The notes beneath the pieces are model-generated. The model saw nothing but the letters and a program-made list of their open reading frames with translations, did no database searches and had not been told where the DNA came from. Shown here one piece after another: positions 42,560 to 51,764 of a DNA stretch of 58,789 bases. Positions within the stretch are counted from its first letter, which is position 1, and each line of letters begins with the position of its first letter. The stretch is from contig CALRCM010000003.1 in the NCBI GenBank assembly GCA_943354555.1, positions 1-58,789 on the forward strand, written 5' to 3'. The translations under genes and the position numbers were made by a program. This DNA comes from Candidatus Peribacteria bacterium. Its GTDB lineage: Bacteria > Patescibacteriota > Gracilibacteria > Peribacterales > Peribacteraceae.

Positions 42560-44509
42560 ATGCATCTGCCCCGTCCTACGAAATGCCAAGGCATCACAGC
42601 AGGGGGAATTCTCTTGGCGTTGATCGTCATTGTGTATGGACGTGTCACCGAATATCCATTCGTCCGATGGGATGATGGAATGCTCATTTATGACAATCCG
42701 GCCATACGATCAATAAATCTCCAAACGCTCAAAACTATCTTCACGACCTATGATCCTGAGCTCTATGTGCCATTTACTTTGCTCAGTTACCAGATCGATT
42801 TTCTCATCGGGGGAATACGCCCGGCAATCTATCACTTTCAGAATATCCTTTGGCATCTCTCTAATGCAGTCCTCCTTACCTGGCTTCTCTTTTGGCTTTT
42901 TGTCGCCCGTAATACGATGGAGAAGTCTCAGGTGTCTATGGGGTGGATTGCTCTTATGCTGGGCTGTCTCTTCGCTGTACACCCGATCAATGTAGAAGCC
43001 GTCGCATGGGCAAGTGCAAGAAAAGATCTGCTTTCCACGTTCTTTGCATTAGCAGCAATGCTCGGCTATCTGCCGTGGATCAGTAGCGGAAAACGCTGGT
43101 GGTACTATGCATCCCTTATCCTTTTCACTGCGGGGCTACTGAGCAAGGTGACGATTATCACACTTCCGCTGATGCTCATGGTAATCGATCTCTGGTGTAA
43201 GCGACCATGGAGCAAGGAAGTATTTCTGGAAAAGATTCCTTTCTTCCTGCTGTCACTTGTCTTCGGCACCATAGCTATCTTTGGAAAATCGTCTCAGCTT
43301 CTGAGCGTTACTTCGTGGGAGACTGTCTTGGTTATCGGAAAAGCAATCATGTTCACCCTAGGTACATGGATGGTACCGCTCCACCTTTCCGTCCTCTATC
43401 CGTACAACGCTGCTATCACTCTAGCATCGCCCGCGTTCGCCCTGCCGATCATCGGCCTCCTTGGACTCTTCGCTCTCCTCAGTATCCTAGCATATAGGAA
43501 GCATACTTTTGCGCCTCTGCTCTGCATAATGCTCTTCCTCCTTCCCCTCCTTCCCAGTCTGCTAAATTTTTCCAAGGGAGGAACGATATATATTTCTTCG
43601 GACCGTTACGCCTATCTCCCCTCTCTAGGGATCCTGCTCGGCATCGGACTTTTTATGGAGAAATTTGTTCGTACGCACGTCAGAGCAGTCCTTGTTCTAG
43701 CAGGAATTTTGATAACTACTGCAACCGGGCTTGCCATACTCCAAACAAAAACGTGGGCGGGAAGTGAGCAACTTTTTTCCCATGTCCTGAAGAACTATCC
43801 AGATGCACACGTCGCTCACAACAACCTCGCAAATTATTTGAGCGAGCGTGCACGTACCGAGGGGAATATTGCTCTGGCCATTACGGAATACGAACATGCA
43901 CTTGCCATCAACAGCGCAATGCCTGAGAGCAAAGAACGAAATAATGCACGCAGCAAGATCCTCAGTAATATGGCGTCGGCGTACCGACAAAGCGGAGACA
44001 TATCATTGGCTCGGACGCAGTACCGCGAGGCTCTGCGATGGAGCCCGGTTAACCCCTATGCTCTAGTGGGTCTGGGAATCCTGGCAGGGCTCGAAGGTGA
44101 TCTCGGTGAATCCGAACGCCTGTACACTACGACACTCACTACGGCACCGCACTTCTCGCCTGCGTACCTGAATCTCGGAAGCCTGTATGCATCCGTAGGT
44201 AAATATCCGGAGGCACTTACTGCCTTCGATGAAGCCATCGACATCGATCCATTTTTGCCGCAGGCACACTACAACCGCGGCGTAATTTTGCAGAAGGTTG
44301 GGAAAGTATCTGAGGCGCGCATAGCCTATCGCAATGCCATCGATCTCGCCCCATCGTTCGTTGTGGCACGAATTAATCTCGGCATTCTGGAGGCAAGGCG
44401 TGGAAAGTACGCAGATGCTGCCGCACAATTCACAGAAGTCCTGCGTATTGATCCTGAGAATGCAAAAGCAAAAGAAGCCTTATGGGAGATACAATTAATG
44501 AACAAATAA
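42560..44509 (+). CDS. TMTC-like multi-pass membrane protein with TPR domain (paralogue of the gene at 1810)
   Basis: 649 residues. The first luminal loop has FVRWDDGMLIYDNPA at residues 34-48, nearly the same as in the paralogue. About ten membrane helices follow, with YDPELYVPFTLLSYQ, HPINVEAVAWASARKDLLS and SSDRYAYLPSLGILL shared by both. A C-terminal array of about five or six TPRs from residue 410 includes YLNLGSLYASVGKYPEALTA. The design matches TMTC/GT-C glycosyltransferases working on secreted proteins. It has no repeat insertion where its paralogue carries one, and so serves as an internal reference. Confidence 0.8.
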   Translation: MHLPRPTKCQGITAGGILLALIVIVYGRVTEYPFVRWDDGMLIYDNPAIRSINLQTLKTIFTTYDPELYVPFTLLSYQIDFLIGGIRPAIYHFQNILWHLSNAVLLTWLLFWLFVARNTMEKSQVSMGWIALMLGCLFAVHPINVEAVAWASARKDLLSTFFALAAMLGYLPWISSGKRWWYYASLILFTAGLLSKVTIITLPLMLMVIDLWCKRPWSKEVFLEKIPFFLLSLVFGTIAIFGKSSQLLSVTSWETVLVIGKAIMFTLGTWMVPLHLSVLYPYNAAITLASPAFALPIIGLLGLFALLSILAYRKHTFAPLLCIMLFLLPLLPSLLNFSKGGTIYISSDRYAYLPSLGILLGIGLFMEKFVRTHVRAVLVLAGILITTATGLAILQTKTWAGSEQLFSHVLKNYPDAHVAHNNLANYLSERARTEGNIALAITEYEHALAINSAMPESKERNNARSKILSNMASAYRQSGDISLARTQYREALRWSPVNPYALVGLGILAGLEGDLGESERLYTTTLTTAPHFSPAYLNLGSLYASVGKYPEALTAFDEAIDIDPFLPQAHYNRGVILQKVGKVSEARIAYRNAIDLAPSFVVARINLGILEARRGKYADAAAQFTEVLRIDPENAKAKEALWEIQLMNK

Positions 44510-44648
44510 TGTATTCATATTACTATGCAAAGCTTCCATTGATTGAGAAATGGTACAGACAGCTGAACATACAAAAATTCGTTTTCAAGAAACTAGCAAC
44601 AGAAGCTGCTTGCGGGCATATCGTTCGAAGGATAATGATACGTGCTAT

Positions 44649-45248
44649 ATGCAAACCTATCGCTCATACGTTGCCGAGCTTCTCGGCACCTTTCTCCTCA
44701 CGCTTGCTGTGAGTGTTTCTATAGTTATGCCTTCGGTGATTCCGACTCCGGCCATCGCCGGTCTTACACTCATGGTTATCGTATACATCCTCGGGCCGAT
44801 CAGCGGTGCGCACGTCAACCCCGCAGTAACCGTCGGTATGTGGTGCATCGGAAAGATCTCCACAGTAGATGCGCTTTGTTACATTCTCTCGCAGATAGGA
44901 GGAGCCAGCCTTGTTGCGCCATTCCTTGCTGTCATTCAGGTGATTGCCCCACAGGGAGGATCTCTTGGAGGACTCAGTGTAGGTATTGGTGAAGCACTGG
45001 GTGCAGGCATTCTTGTACTGGGTGTAAGTGCAGTCGCAAGTGGAAAGGCATCCGGAGGACCCTCCGGGGTAACGATCGGCGGATCGCTCTTTCTCGGAGC
45101 AACAGTGGCCTCGGTGATCAGTAGCGGCATTGTGAACCCTGCAGTTGCTCTAGGCATCGGCGTAGGTGGCCTTGCTAATCTCCTAGCTCCGCTCGTCGGT
45201 GGAGTCGCTGCAGCAGAAACCTACAGATGGATGGCGAAGATGAAATAA
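44649..45248 (+). CDS. Aquaporin / MIP-family channel
   Basis: 199 residues from ATG 44649. Six membrane helices with both NPA boxes, SGAHVNPAVTVG and SSGIVNPAVALGIG, and the N-terminal YVAELLGTFLLT signature. The residues around the boxes suggest a water or small neutral solute channel, but the selectivity filter is not clear by eye. The open frame begins at 44550, but the added 33 residues are not family-like. The 140 bases before it hold no gene I can support. Confidence 0.9.
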   Translation: MQTYRSYVAELLGTFLLTLAVSVSIVMPSVIPTPAIAGLTLMVIVYILGPISGAHVNPAVTVGMWCIGKISTVDALCYILSQIGGASLVAPFLAVIQVIAPQGGSLGGLSVGIGEALGAGILVLGVSAVASGKASGGPSGVTIGGSLFLGATVASVISSGIVNPAVALGIGVGGLANLLAPLVGGVAAAETYRWMAKMK

Positions 45249-45259
45249 TTCTTGATACC

Positions 45260-45292
45260 AAACCCCCCTGTTGTTGGACAGGGGGGTTTTTA
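45260..45292 (+). terminator. Terminator of the aquaporin gene
   Basis: 11-bp stem AACCCCCCTGT / ACAGGGGGGTT, 6-base loop, then TTT. Confidence 0.93.
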
Positions 45293-45351
45293 AAGCTAGT
45301 GCTGCCAAATATATGGCATGAGGAAGGAGGGTGCCGTATAATGCTATTCGT

Positions 45352-45438
45352 GGGTCGGTACCGAAGTAGTCAAACGGGCCAGACTGTAAATCTGGTGGCT
45401 TTACGCCTTCGTGGGTGCAAGTCCCTCCCGGCCCACCA
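45352..45438 (+). tRNA. tRNA-Tyr (anticodon GUA)
   Basis: Acceptor GGGTCGG / CCGGCCC (one U.G pair), anticodon arm CCAGA-CTGTAAA-TCTGG with GUA, long variable arm, T loop TGCAAGT, discriminator A (45435) and encoded CCA (45436-45438). TATAAT (45337-45342) ends nine bases before G1, so the primary transcript should have little or no 5-prime extension. Confidence 0.95.
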
Positions 45439-45512
45439 TTCGACTCGTCGTCGTTACTGCTGTAACGACTCCTCGCTCATGGTAAACCATTCTCCTCTAC
45501 AAGAGTCGAATG
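45437..45512. repeat. Inverted repeat in the 3-prime trailer of tRNA-Tyr
   Basis: CATTCGACTC (45437-45446), starting in the tRNA CCA end, pairs with GAGTCGAATG (45503-45512). Inside is a perfect hairpin GTCGTTAC-TGCT-GTAACGAC (45450-45469). The arrangement parallels that behind tRNA-Leu. Confidence 0.75.
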
Positions 45513-45575
45513 ACTCTGAGTAAGACCCTCATGTCGCATCGAAGGACCATATGGAAGAATATTTGTATTTGCTCG

Positions 45576-47504
45576 TTATTTTCTTGAATCAGGAAATTTA
45601 TCGGGGCTTTGCAAACACTCAAGCATTCGCTCCTCCATCTCGACTTCAAGAGAAAGTTTGATCTGATCGATGGTCATAGTATCTGGATCAAATTTTTCAA
45701 TGAAGGATGTAAGCATACTATAGCCAATATTGCCGACTTGCCTTTCTGTAGCTGTAGATTTTCCTCTGTCATCACGAAAAAGATTCTCCGCAAGCTTATA
45801 CACCCAAATCATCTGGAACCTTCTCAGCCAATCAACAAAACCGCGGTAATCATATACATTCTGTCGTCCCTGTTCCTTTGCCCAATCGACACAGCGCTTT
45901 CTACGTAAAACTTCTTGAGCAGATTTCTCCGTAATCTTGGGTTTTGAAGCTTTGCCTTGGCTCGGAGTTTGGTGTGGAATGCCGAGAGCATTCATGACAG
46001 CTTCACGGATCTTCGGTTGCGCGTAGTCTCGTATAAGATGACCGTCTCTGGAGGACACATAGGTGGTAAATGTTTCTCTGAGCACAGATAAACCTGCATT
46101 ATAGGCATCCTGCCATTTTGGATGATCAGACCCTACATGGTTGTGGACCTCTTGGCGTACATGATTACTGAAATTCAGCTCAGCAAGCTCTAAAGCCCGC
46201 TTGTAGTTAGGAATGCTTGTACCCGTAGCAAGTGCTAGCCAGGCAATGAATTGTTTTGCCTGCTCTGCAGCGGAACTTTCTGGAGCTGGTTTTTGCGCGG
46301 CAGAAGCATCACTCACCAATGCAAAGAGAGCGGTACTCTGAGGATCTTCCGTAACCGGTGCAGCAACGGGCGAATCGCTAGACTGAGGAGATATTGTGAC
46401 ACTCTTATCCTCAGCAATCACCGTTTTAGGACTGGATGCCACTAAGGAGGGAGATGCTCCATGGCTACCTTGAAATTTTTTATACTGAGCCGGCAAAAGC
46501 AGATAGTGGCGACATGTTAGTGCGATGGAACGTTTTGGAGTTTCAAGAAGTCCCTCATCAACTCTTAGAAGAAACGTACGGATCATATTGTCGGTCCATT
46601 TTTTCCAGTTACCCTTCGGTTCCTCAATAGTGAATGTAGGTGATGCAGGGAGCATTTCATCAGGTTCGACAGCGGGAGAAATTGCCTCTGGAGCAGGAAT
46701 TTGCTTTTGAGGAATTGGTGGTTCGGAAGAAGGTTGCGACGAGGCTGCCATCTTCACTGGAGGTTGAGGCGAATGTCCTGCCGGAAGTTTTTCTGCATGT
46801 AGTTTTGCCGGCTGAAGAGAGGCAGCACCCACTACTCTAGCAGGCTCCGCCGTATGCGTTGGGACTGAGGGCTGAGAGGCAGGAGGCACTGGTGAAGATA
46901 TGCTTGTCGCTCTTGCCTGCAGACGTATGTACCGTGCGAATTTTCTTACAGCTTGAATCGCATCGTGGGAATGCCCCATGTCTACTGCCTTTTGATCAGA
47001 ATACTGATCAAGCACAACCAGAATTTTTTTTGCTCTTTCTGTAGTCAATTTCACTCCTCTTCCGCAAAGAGGACCCAACTGTTCTAAAGCTCGCTCAAGA
47101 CCACTAGCGGTTCTGAGCTCACTATCATTTGGCCCCTTTATTGCCTCATCCCAACCGTCACGCTGACGATCGGACTTGGGTGCATCTGCAAATCCATCCT
47201 CCTCCTCCAGTTCAATCTGCACGCCAAGTTCTCGCAGCTCAGCGACTTTCACATGGTTTTCAATCACATTGTCTCTGGTGACCGCTGCGACCTGACTCCG
47301 AAAATCCTCTACAAGCTGAATCACCTCCCGCCCATGCTCTGCTACAGCCGCTCTTGCATCTTTCTGCACCGCATGAAGAGCATCCAGAACTCTCGCAATC
47401 GGCATCTGGCCGATATGTGTACGCCGATCGGCCTCTGACTGAATATCCGCAAGAACACGCTCCAGATCGGACATATGAGGCCTTGGAGATGGATGATGAG
47501 ACAT
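45576..47504 (-). CDS. Large modular protein with sigma-70-region-2-like modules, unknown function (642 aa)
   Basis: The first 200 residues are helical and partly coiled coil (LERVLADIQSEADRRTHIGQ), followed by a Pro/Ser/Ala-rich linker. Two related helical modules come next. One (about residues 410-515) has WQDAYNAGLSVLRETFTTYV and YAQPKIREAVMNAL. The other (about 540-642) has VGNIGYSMLTSFIEKFDPDT. The core FDPxx preceded by a long helix resembles region 2 of sigma-70 factors, but the DNA-binding residues of region 2.4 are not conserved. No signal peptide. The start 47504 is backed by TATTCT eight bases upstream; the frame is open to 47540. It is 124 bases downstream of a related gene and probably in one operon with it. 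Confidence 0.6.
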   Translation of the reverse strand: MSHHPSPRPHMSDLERVLADIQSEADRRTHIGQMPIARVLDALHAVQKDARAAVAEHGREVIQLVEDFRSQVAAVTRDNVIENHVKVAELRELGVQIELEEEDGFADAPKSDRQRDGWDEAIKGPNDSELRTASGLERALEQLGPLCGRGVKLTTERAKKILVVLDQYSDQKAVDMGHSHDAIQAVRKFARYIRLQARATSISSPVPPASQPSVPTHTAEPARVVGAASLQPAKLHAEKLPAGHSPQPPVKMAASSQPSSEPPIPQKQIPAPEAISPAVEPDEMLPASPTFTIEEPKGNWKKWTDNMIRTFLLRVDEGLLETPKRSIALTCRHYLLLPAQYKKFQGSHGASPSLVASSPKTVIAEDKSVTISPQSSDSPVAAPVTEDPQSTALFALVSDASAAQKPAPESSAAEQAKQFIAWLALATGTSIPNYKRALELAELNFSNHVRQEVHNHVGSDHPKWQDAYNAGLSVLRETFTTYVSSRDGHLIRDYAQPKIREAVMNALGIPHQTPSQGKASKPKITEKSAQEVLRRKRCVDWAKEQGRQNVYDYRGFVDWLRRFQMIWVYKLAENLFRDDRGKSTATERQVGNIGYSMLTSFIEKFDPDTMTIDQIKLSLEVEMEERMLECLQSPDKFPDSRK

Positions 47505-47628
47505 GGCCGAAAAGAATAGCGAAATGCCGCTGTAAAACAATCATTCCAAGTTTATTTTCCTGTAGAGACGCACGCTTTGCAGATCGTATGATGCATTGCC
47601 GAGGTATGGTGAAAGCCACATCGGGCTT

Positions 47629-49053
47629 TTACTCTGTAACAAGCTCTTTCTCGAGCATGGCGTGCAAATGTGCACGGAATAGTTTCTTGGTGGAATTCGG
47701 CGGATTAAATGATTCGATTGCACGTTGCAGAATTGCATCGGAAACTTTCTGTAGAGCAGGGGTTTTCAGAGCTTTAATGCCCGCCTTACGAAGAATAGCC
47801 ACACTGTCAGACTTTGCGATATTCGCATAGGTGTTTCTCAGATGATCCTGAGCATCGGCAAACGTATGTACAAAGGAGCCGTCTTCCTGTTTTTTCACAT
47901 AATCAATGTATCTATCTTTTCTGATGCTCTCAGCCAAAGCTGCGGCATCGATTACTTCATCATCCCCATGCGTGGTAGTAGTAACTGAAGATGCTTCAGC
48001 AGAAGTCATTTCAGCAACAGTGCCCGAGGGGGATCTTCGCGTAGCAGCATCCAATATCCGCTGCCTCTTTCTTGATACTGTCTTGGGTGGAGGATCCACA
48101 GGAACACTATCCTGATGCTGTGCACTTTCCTGAACAGGAACTATAGGATCATCGCTGACCGATACAACATCACTCTCAGAAGATTGCTCTAGAGTGGGAA
48201 TGCTCTCTGGAACTGAAGATGCATCGACCTGTACAGAAGATGTATCCAACTTAGGGGTAGGGGAAAGTGCAGCCGTTTCTCCTTGGGTGGCAAACGGTTC
48301 TTCAGCAGCAAGACTGGCAACCTGAGCATCAGCAGCCACTGCCTGCACATCTAGCTGTTGCATAGCAATCCATTCCAGATCTATTGCCGCAAACACCAAT
48401 GGGTGAGCGTACTGGGTGAATATTTCACCATGCTTATCGGGGTCGAAAGCATCGATACAACTCCTGAGAGTTCGATATGCCACTTGCTTGAGTCTTTGAT
48501 ATTCAGCCTCAACATTGGTCTTATCATGTGCGTAACCGAAAACTACAGGAAAGCTTAATTTTGCCCTTCGCGCTTTATTGAGGGCAGAATGCATAGGTGG
48601 CCTCGATACATTTTCCACTGTAAAATCCGGTTCTTGTCCTAGACCTGAAACTCTGGGCCGTCCCAGTGGTTGGTACCGTGCCCACCCGCGTTCAATACCT
48701 TGTCTCACGCATGCATCCAAGTCTCCCAATGCAGGATCGTAAAACCAAATGGCACGCGCTGCATTATTGCGGGCATTATCTCTGTACCCCTGACGAACCC
48801 GATCTGGCTCCCCATGCACATGCTCTTCCGTAAGCTCATCTGCTAGAGAAAGATATGGAAGCAAAAGTGCGGCAACGGTCTCCTCATGAGAGGCGCAGTC
48901 TATGCCCTGTGCGAACGCCCACCGATGGAGTGTTTCGATGTTTTGCTCAGATGGCAGTGGATCGCCATCCGCAATGATTCTCGTTATGCTTGCTGCAGTG
49001 TGAGGAGTAAGAGGTTTGCGAAAATGGGAAGATAGGCGACCATCCACAGGCAC
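47629..49053 (-). CDS. Modular protein with sigma-70-region-2-like modules, unknown function (474 aa)
   Basis: GTG start at 49053. A first module (about residues 60-125) contains ARAIWFYDPALGDLDACVRQ. A second (about 160-228) is the clearest: PVVFGYAHDKTNVEAEYQRL then KQVAYRTLRSCIDAFDPDKH and FTQYAHPLVFAAI, close in order and spacing to sigma region 2 (LVVSIAKKY ... GLMKAVEKFE ... FSTYATWWIRQAI in the classic factor). A long Ser/Pro/Gln-rich disordered stretch follows, then a C-terminal module (ILQRAIESFNPPN) similar to the C-terminal module of its neighbour. There is no region 4. Role unknown: RNA-polymerase binding, another helical scaffold or chance resemblance are all possible. Confidence 0.6.
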   Translation of the reverse strand: MPVDGRLSSHFRKPLTPHTAASITRIIADGDPLPSEQNIETLHRWAFAQGIDCASHEETVAALLLPYLSLADELTEEHVHGEPDRVRQGYRDNARNNAARAIWFYDPALGDLDACVRQGIERGWARYQPLGRPRVSGLGQEPDFTVENVSRPPMHSALNKARRAKLSFPVVFGYAHDKTNVEAEYQRLKQVAYRTLRSCIDAFDPDKHGEIFTQYAHPLVFAAIDLEWIAMQQLDVQAVAADAQVASLAAEEPFATQGETAALSPTPKLDTSSVQVDASSVPESIPTLEQSSESDVVSVSDDPIVPVQESAQHQDSVPVDPPPKTVSRKRQRILDAATRRSPSGTVAEMTSAEASSVTTTTHGDDEVIDAAALAESIRKDRYIDYVKKQEDGSFVHTFADAQDHLRNTYANIAKSDSVAILRKAGIKALKTPALQKVSDAILQRAIESFNPPNSTKKLFRAHLHAMLEKELVTE

Positions 49054-49264
49054 GCCACTGTTGCTATGAAGCTGCGTTACTTGGGTACGTAATTAATCGA
49101 TGAGATACGAAACGATTGGATGACCGGATCTAGTTTCAATCGATCGCAATGATCGATCTTCATCGAAAGATAAGCCGCTGGTTTCTCTGTCTCCAGCCAT
49201 GGCGCAAAAGCATAACAAGAATTGCAGTGACTACAAGACAATTGGCAATAATCTCGTCTCCCTG

Positions 49265-50479
49265 CTACTCATATCGTAGAGCCTCTATAGGGTCCAGCCG
49301 CGAAGCCTTTCGAGCGGGGTACACTCCGAAAACAAGACCCGTGACTACGGCCATCGCAAAAGCCGAAGCGATCGCCGAGAGTGAAAGCACAAAGTGAAAC
49401 TCCCCAAGCACACGATTGGCAATCTGCGAGAGCATCCAACCCGTACCGGCACCAAGAAGGATCCCGATTATCCCCCCCGTACAGGTGAGGGCGACACTTT
49501 CAGCGAGGAACTGCAGAAGGATATCTCTGGGTCTTGCACCTATTGCCTTACGAAGTCCAATCTCCCTCGTTCTCTCGGTAACAGTGACCAACATGATGTT
49601 CATGATGCCGATCCCTCCGACAAGGAGGGAAATGCACGCAATAAGAGCAAGAAAGACTGTGAGCCCCATGGTGACGGAAGAGACAATGGAGGTCACCTGC
49701 TCGGCGGAGCGTGCAATGAAATCGTCTTTATCGGGATCATTTTCAGGATTTTTGATCCTATGACGGTCACGGAGCAACTCGGTGATATCTCGCTTGGCAA
49801 TGTCCGGATCACCGACGGTTTTCAGTGTCATATAGGAAAGATGATCCTGTCCGGAAACAATGCGGGCAGTGGAAAAGGGAATGAAAACCGGCTTGTCCAT
49901 ATCGGAAAGGAGGAGAGATCCTACGCTTTGCAAAGTACCGACAACCGTAAAACTTTCCTCACCAATAGTAATCCTCTCTCCAAGTGGATTTCTGTTGCCG
50001 AAGAGATCAAGAGAAGTTTGGTAAGCAACCACTGCAGAGTGGAGGGCACCTTCTTCATCTGCACTGTCGAGAAGCCTGCCCTGATCAATCTCCAGTCCGT
50101 AGTTACCGAAGATGCTCTCGGTTGCGCCGAATACCATCGGGGTACGCTCCTCGCGTCCATAGCCCACTGGCTTACCAACGATAATGACAGGCACAACATG
50201 CTCAACAGTGGAAAGCCGCTTAACGCGCTCGTAGTCTTCAATTGTAAGACTCTCCAGATTGCCTCCAAATTTTTCAAAACCCGTCGGGATGATGTCCATC
50301 GTGTTTGTTCCAAAGGAGTCAATTTGCGAAAGAATGTACGACTCAAAACTGCGACCGATGCTGATCATAAGAACAACCGCAGCAACACCGATGATGATGC
50401 CGAGCATGGTCATGGCGGTGCGCTTCGTGTTTGTACGAATGCCGGAGAATGCCGCAGTAAGAAGATCTAGTGAATTCAT
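49265..50479 (-). CDS. MacB-type ABC transporter permease, second copy
   Basis: 404 residues: N-terminal membrane helix (TMLGIIIGVAAVVLMISIG), a large periplasmic MacB-PCD-type domain, then three FtsX-type helices (FLALIACISLLVGGIGIMNI ... TERTREIGLRKAIGARPRDI). This is the layout of MacB/LolC-like permeases without a fused ATPase. It is highly similar in architecture and in many segments to the permease just upstream. Last gene of the operon. Between its end and the unknown gene at 49053 lie 211 bases with no convincing gene. Confidence 0.9.
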   Translation of the reverse strand: MNSLDLLTAAFSGIRTNTKRTAMTMLGIIIGVAAVVLMISIGRSFESYILSQIDSFGTNTMDIIPTGFEKFGGNLESLTIEDYERVKRLSTVEHVVPVIIVGKPVGYGREERTPMVFGATESIFGNYGLEIDQGRLLDSADEEGALHSAVVAYQTSLDLFGNRNPLGERITIGEESFTVVGTLQSVGSLLLSDMDKPVFIPFSTARIVSGQDHLSYMTLKTVGDPDIAKRDITELLRDRHRIKNPENDPDKDDFIARSAEQVTSIVSSVTMGLTVFLALIACISLLVGGIGIMNIMLVTVTERTREIGLRKAIGARPRDILLQFLAESVALTCTGGIIGILLGAGTGWMLSQIANRVLGEFHFVLSLSAIASAFAMAVVTGLVFGVYPARKASRLDPIEALRYE

Positions 50480-50534
50480 AAATATGTAATTAAGTTTCAG
50501 CCCTTATTATAAAGTATAAGATCGAATACATAAT

Positions 50535-51764
50535 TTATTCATATCGAAGAGATTCTACAGGATCAAGGGAGGAAGCTTTTCGTGCAGGGCTGATACCGAA
50601 TATCACTCCGGTGAGAGCAGCCATAAGCACAGCGGCAATCATGCTTGGAAAGGAGATAGCAAACAGATAGGTGCTTAGAAATCCTTGAATGATTTGTGCA
50701 ATAATCCACGCAAGCCCCAAGCCAAAAATAAGACCGATCATCCCTCCGGTCACCGTCAGTGCAACACTCTCGGCAAGAAACTGCAAAAGGATATCACGAG
50801 GCCGTGCACCCAAAGCTTTGCGCAAACCGATCTCGCGTGTCCGCTCCGTGACAGTCACAAGCATGATATTCATAATGCCGATACCTCCGACGAGAAGGGA
50901 AATACCGGCAACTGTCGTTATGAAGAGGGTCAACCCCAAAGAGACAGAGCTAAGGATGGCATTCGCCTGCTCGGAGGAACGTACGATGAAATCGTCTTTT
51001 TCCGGATCATTCTTAGGGTTCTCGATCTTGTGACGATAGCGCAGAAGCCCTTCGACATGGGCAAAAGCTACGTCAAAGGAATCCGTCGCAAGCATGGTGA
51101 TGTAGCTGGCGTACTTCTGGCCCGTGACTTGCCTAGCTACTGAAAGCGAGATGTAGACACGATCATCCGCATTTTGAAAGAACTGTGATCCCAATGCTTT
51201 TGTGACACCGACCACGGTGTAGCTTCTGTCTCCGACTGTAATTTCCTTACCGAGAGGATCGGACTGCCCGAAGAGCTCCTCTTTCACATCGGGCCCGAGG
51301 AGGGCAAAGCGCGCAGCACGGTCATTGTCATGAGCATCAAGGAGGCGTCCCTGCGCAGCGGACATCTTCTGATTATGAAAGAAATTCGGATGCACGCCCA
51401 TGATCTGAGCTGAGGATTCCTCCCTGCCGCGCTTCGCAGGACCCGGCATGAAGACAATGGGAGCGATCGTATCGATGGTGGTGAGCTTTTCTAGGTGCTC
51501 GATATCTTCAAAGGTGAGGCTGTCGTGACCTGCAAAGACCTGACTTGCTCCACCTTCCTGATTGCTCCCTGGAAATATCACCATGCTTTTACTTCCAAGA
51601 GATGAAATCTGGCTGAGGATGACCTTCTCCATACTTGCCCCGACAGAGCTCATAAGAACAACCGAACCGACGCCGATGACGATACCGAGCATGGTGAGTG
51701 TCGACCTCCCGATATTGCGGCGAAGTGCGGTAAATGCCGACGTCAGAATATCGGAATACTTCAT
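50535..51764 (-). CDS. MacB-type ABC transporter permease, first copy
   Basis: 409 residues with the same order of domains: TMLGIVIGVGSVVLMSSVGA helix, periplasmic domain, then LLVGGIGIMNIMLVTVTERT and REIGLRKALGARPRDILLQF. It shares long identical stretches with the next gene, so the two arose by tandem duplication. They could form a heterodimer with one ATPase. Its start overlaps the ATPase stop by four bases. Confidence 0.92.
   Translation of the reverse strand: MKYSDILTSAFTALRRNIGRSTLTMLGIVIGVGSVVLMSSVGASMEKVILSQISSLGSKSMVIFPGSNQEGGASQVFAGHDSLTFEDIEHLEKLTTIDTIAPIVFMPGPAKRGREESSAQIMGVHPNFFHNQKMSAAQGRLLDAHDNDRAARFALLGPDVKEELFGQSDPLGKEITVGDRSYTVVGVTKALGSQFFQNADDRVYISLSVARQVTGQKYASYITMLATDSFDVAFAHVEGLLRYRHKIENPKNDPEKDDFIVRSSEQANAILSSVSLGLTLFITTVAGISLLVGGIGIMNIMLVTVTERTREIGLRKALGARPRDILLQFLAESVALTVTGGMIGLIFGLGLAWIIAQIIQGFLSTYLFAISFPSMIAAVLMAALTGVIFGISPARKASSLDPVESLRYE

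Noticed and set aside
44510-44648. Extension of the aquaporin to 44550 or a small gene in this gap
   Set aside because: The extra residues are not MIP-like and no start signal is seen.
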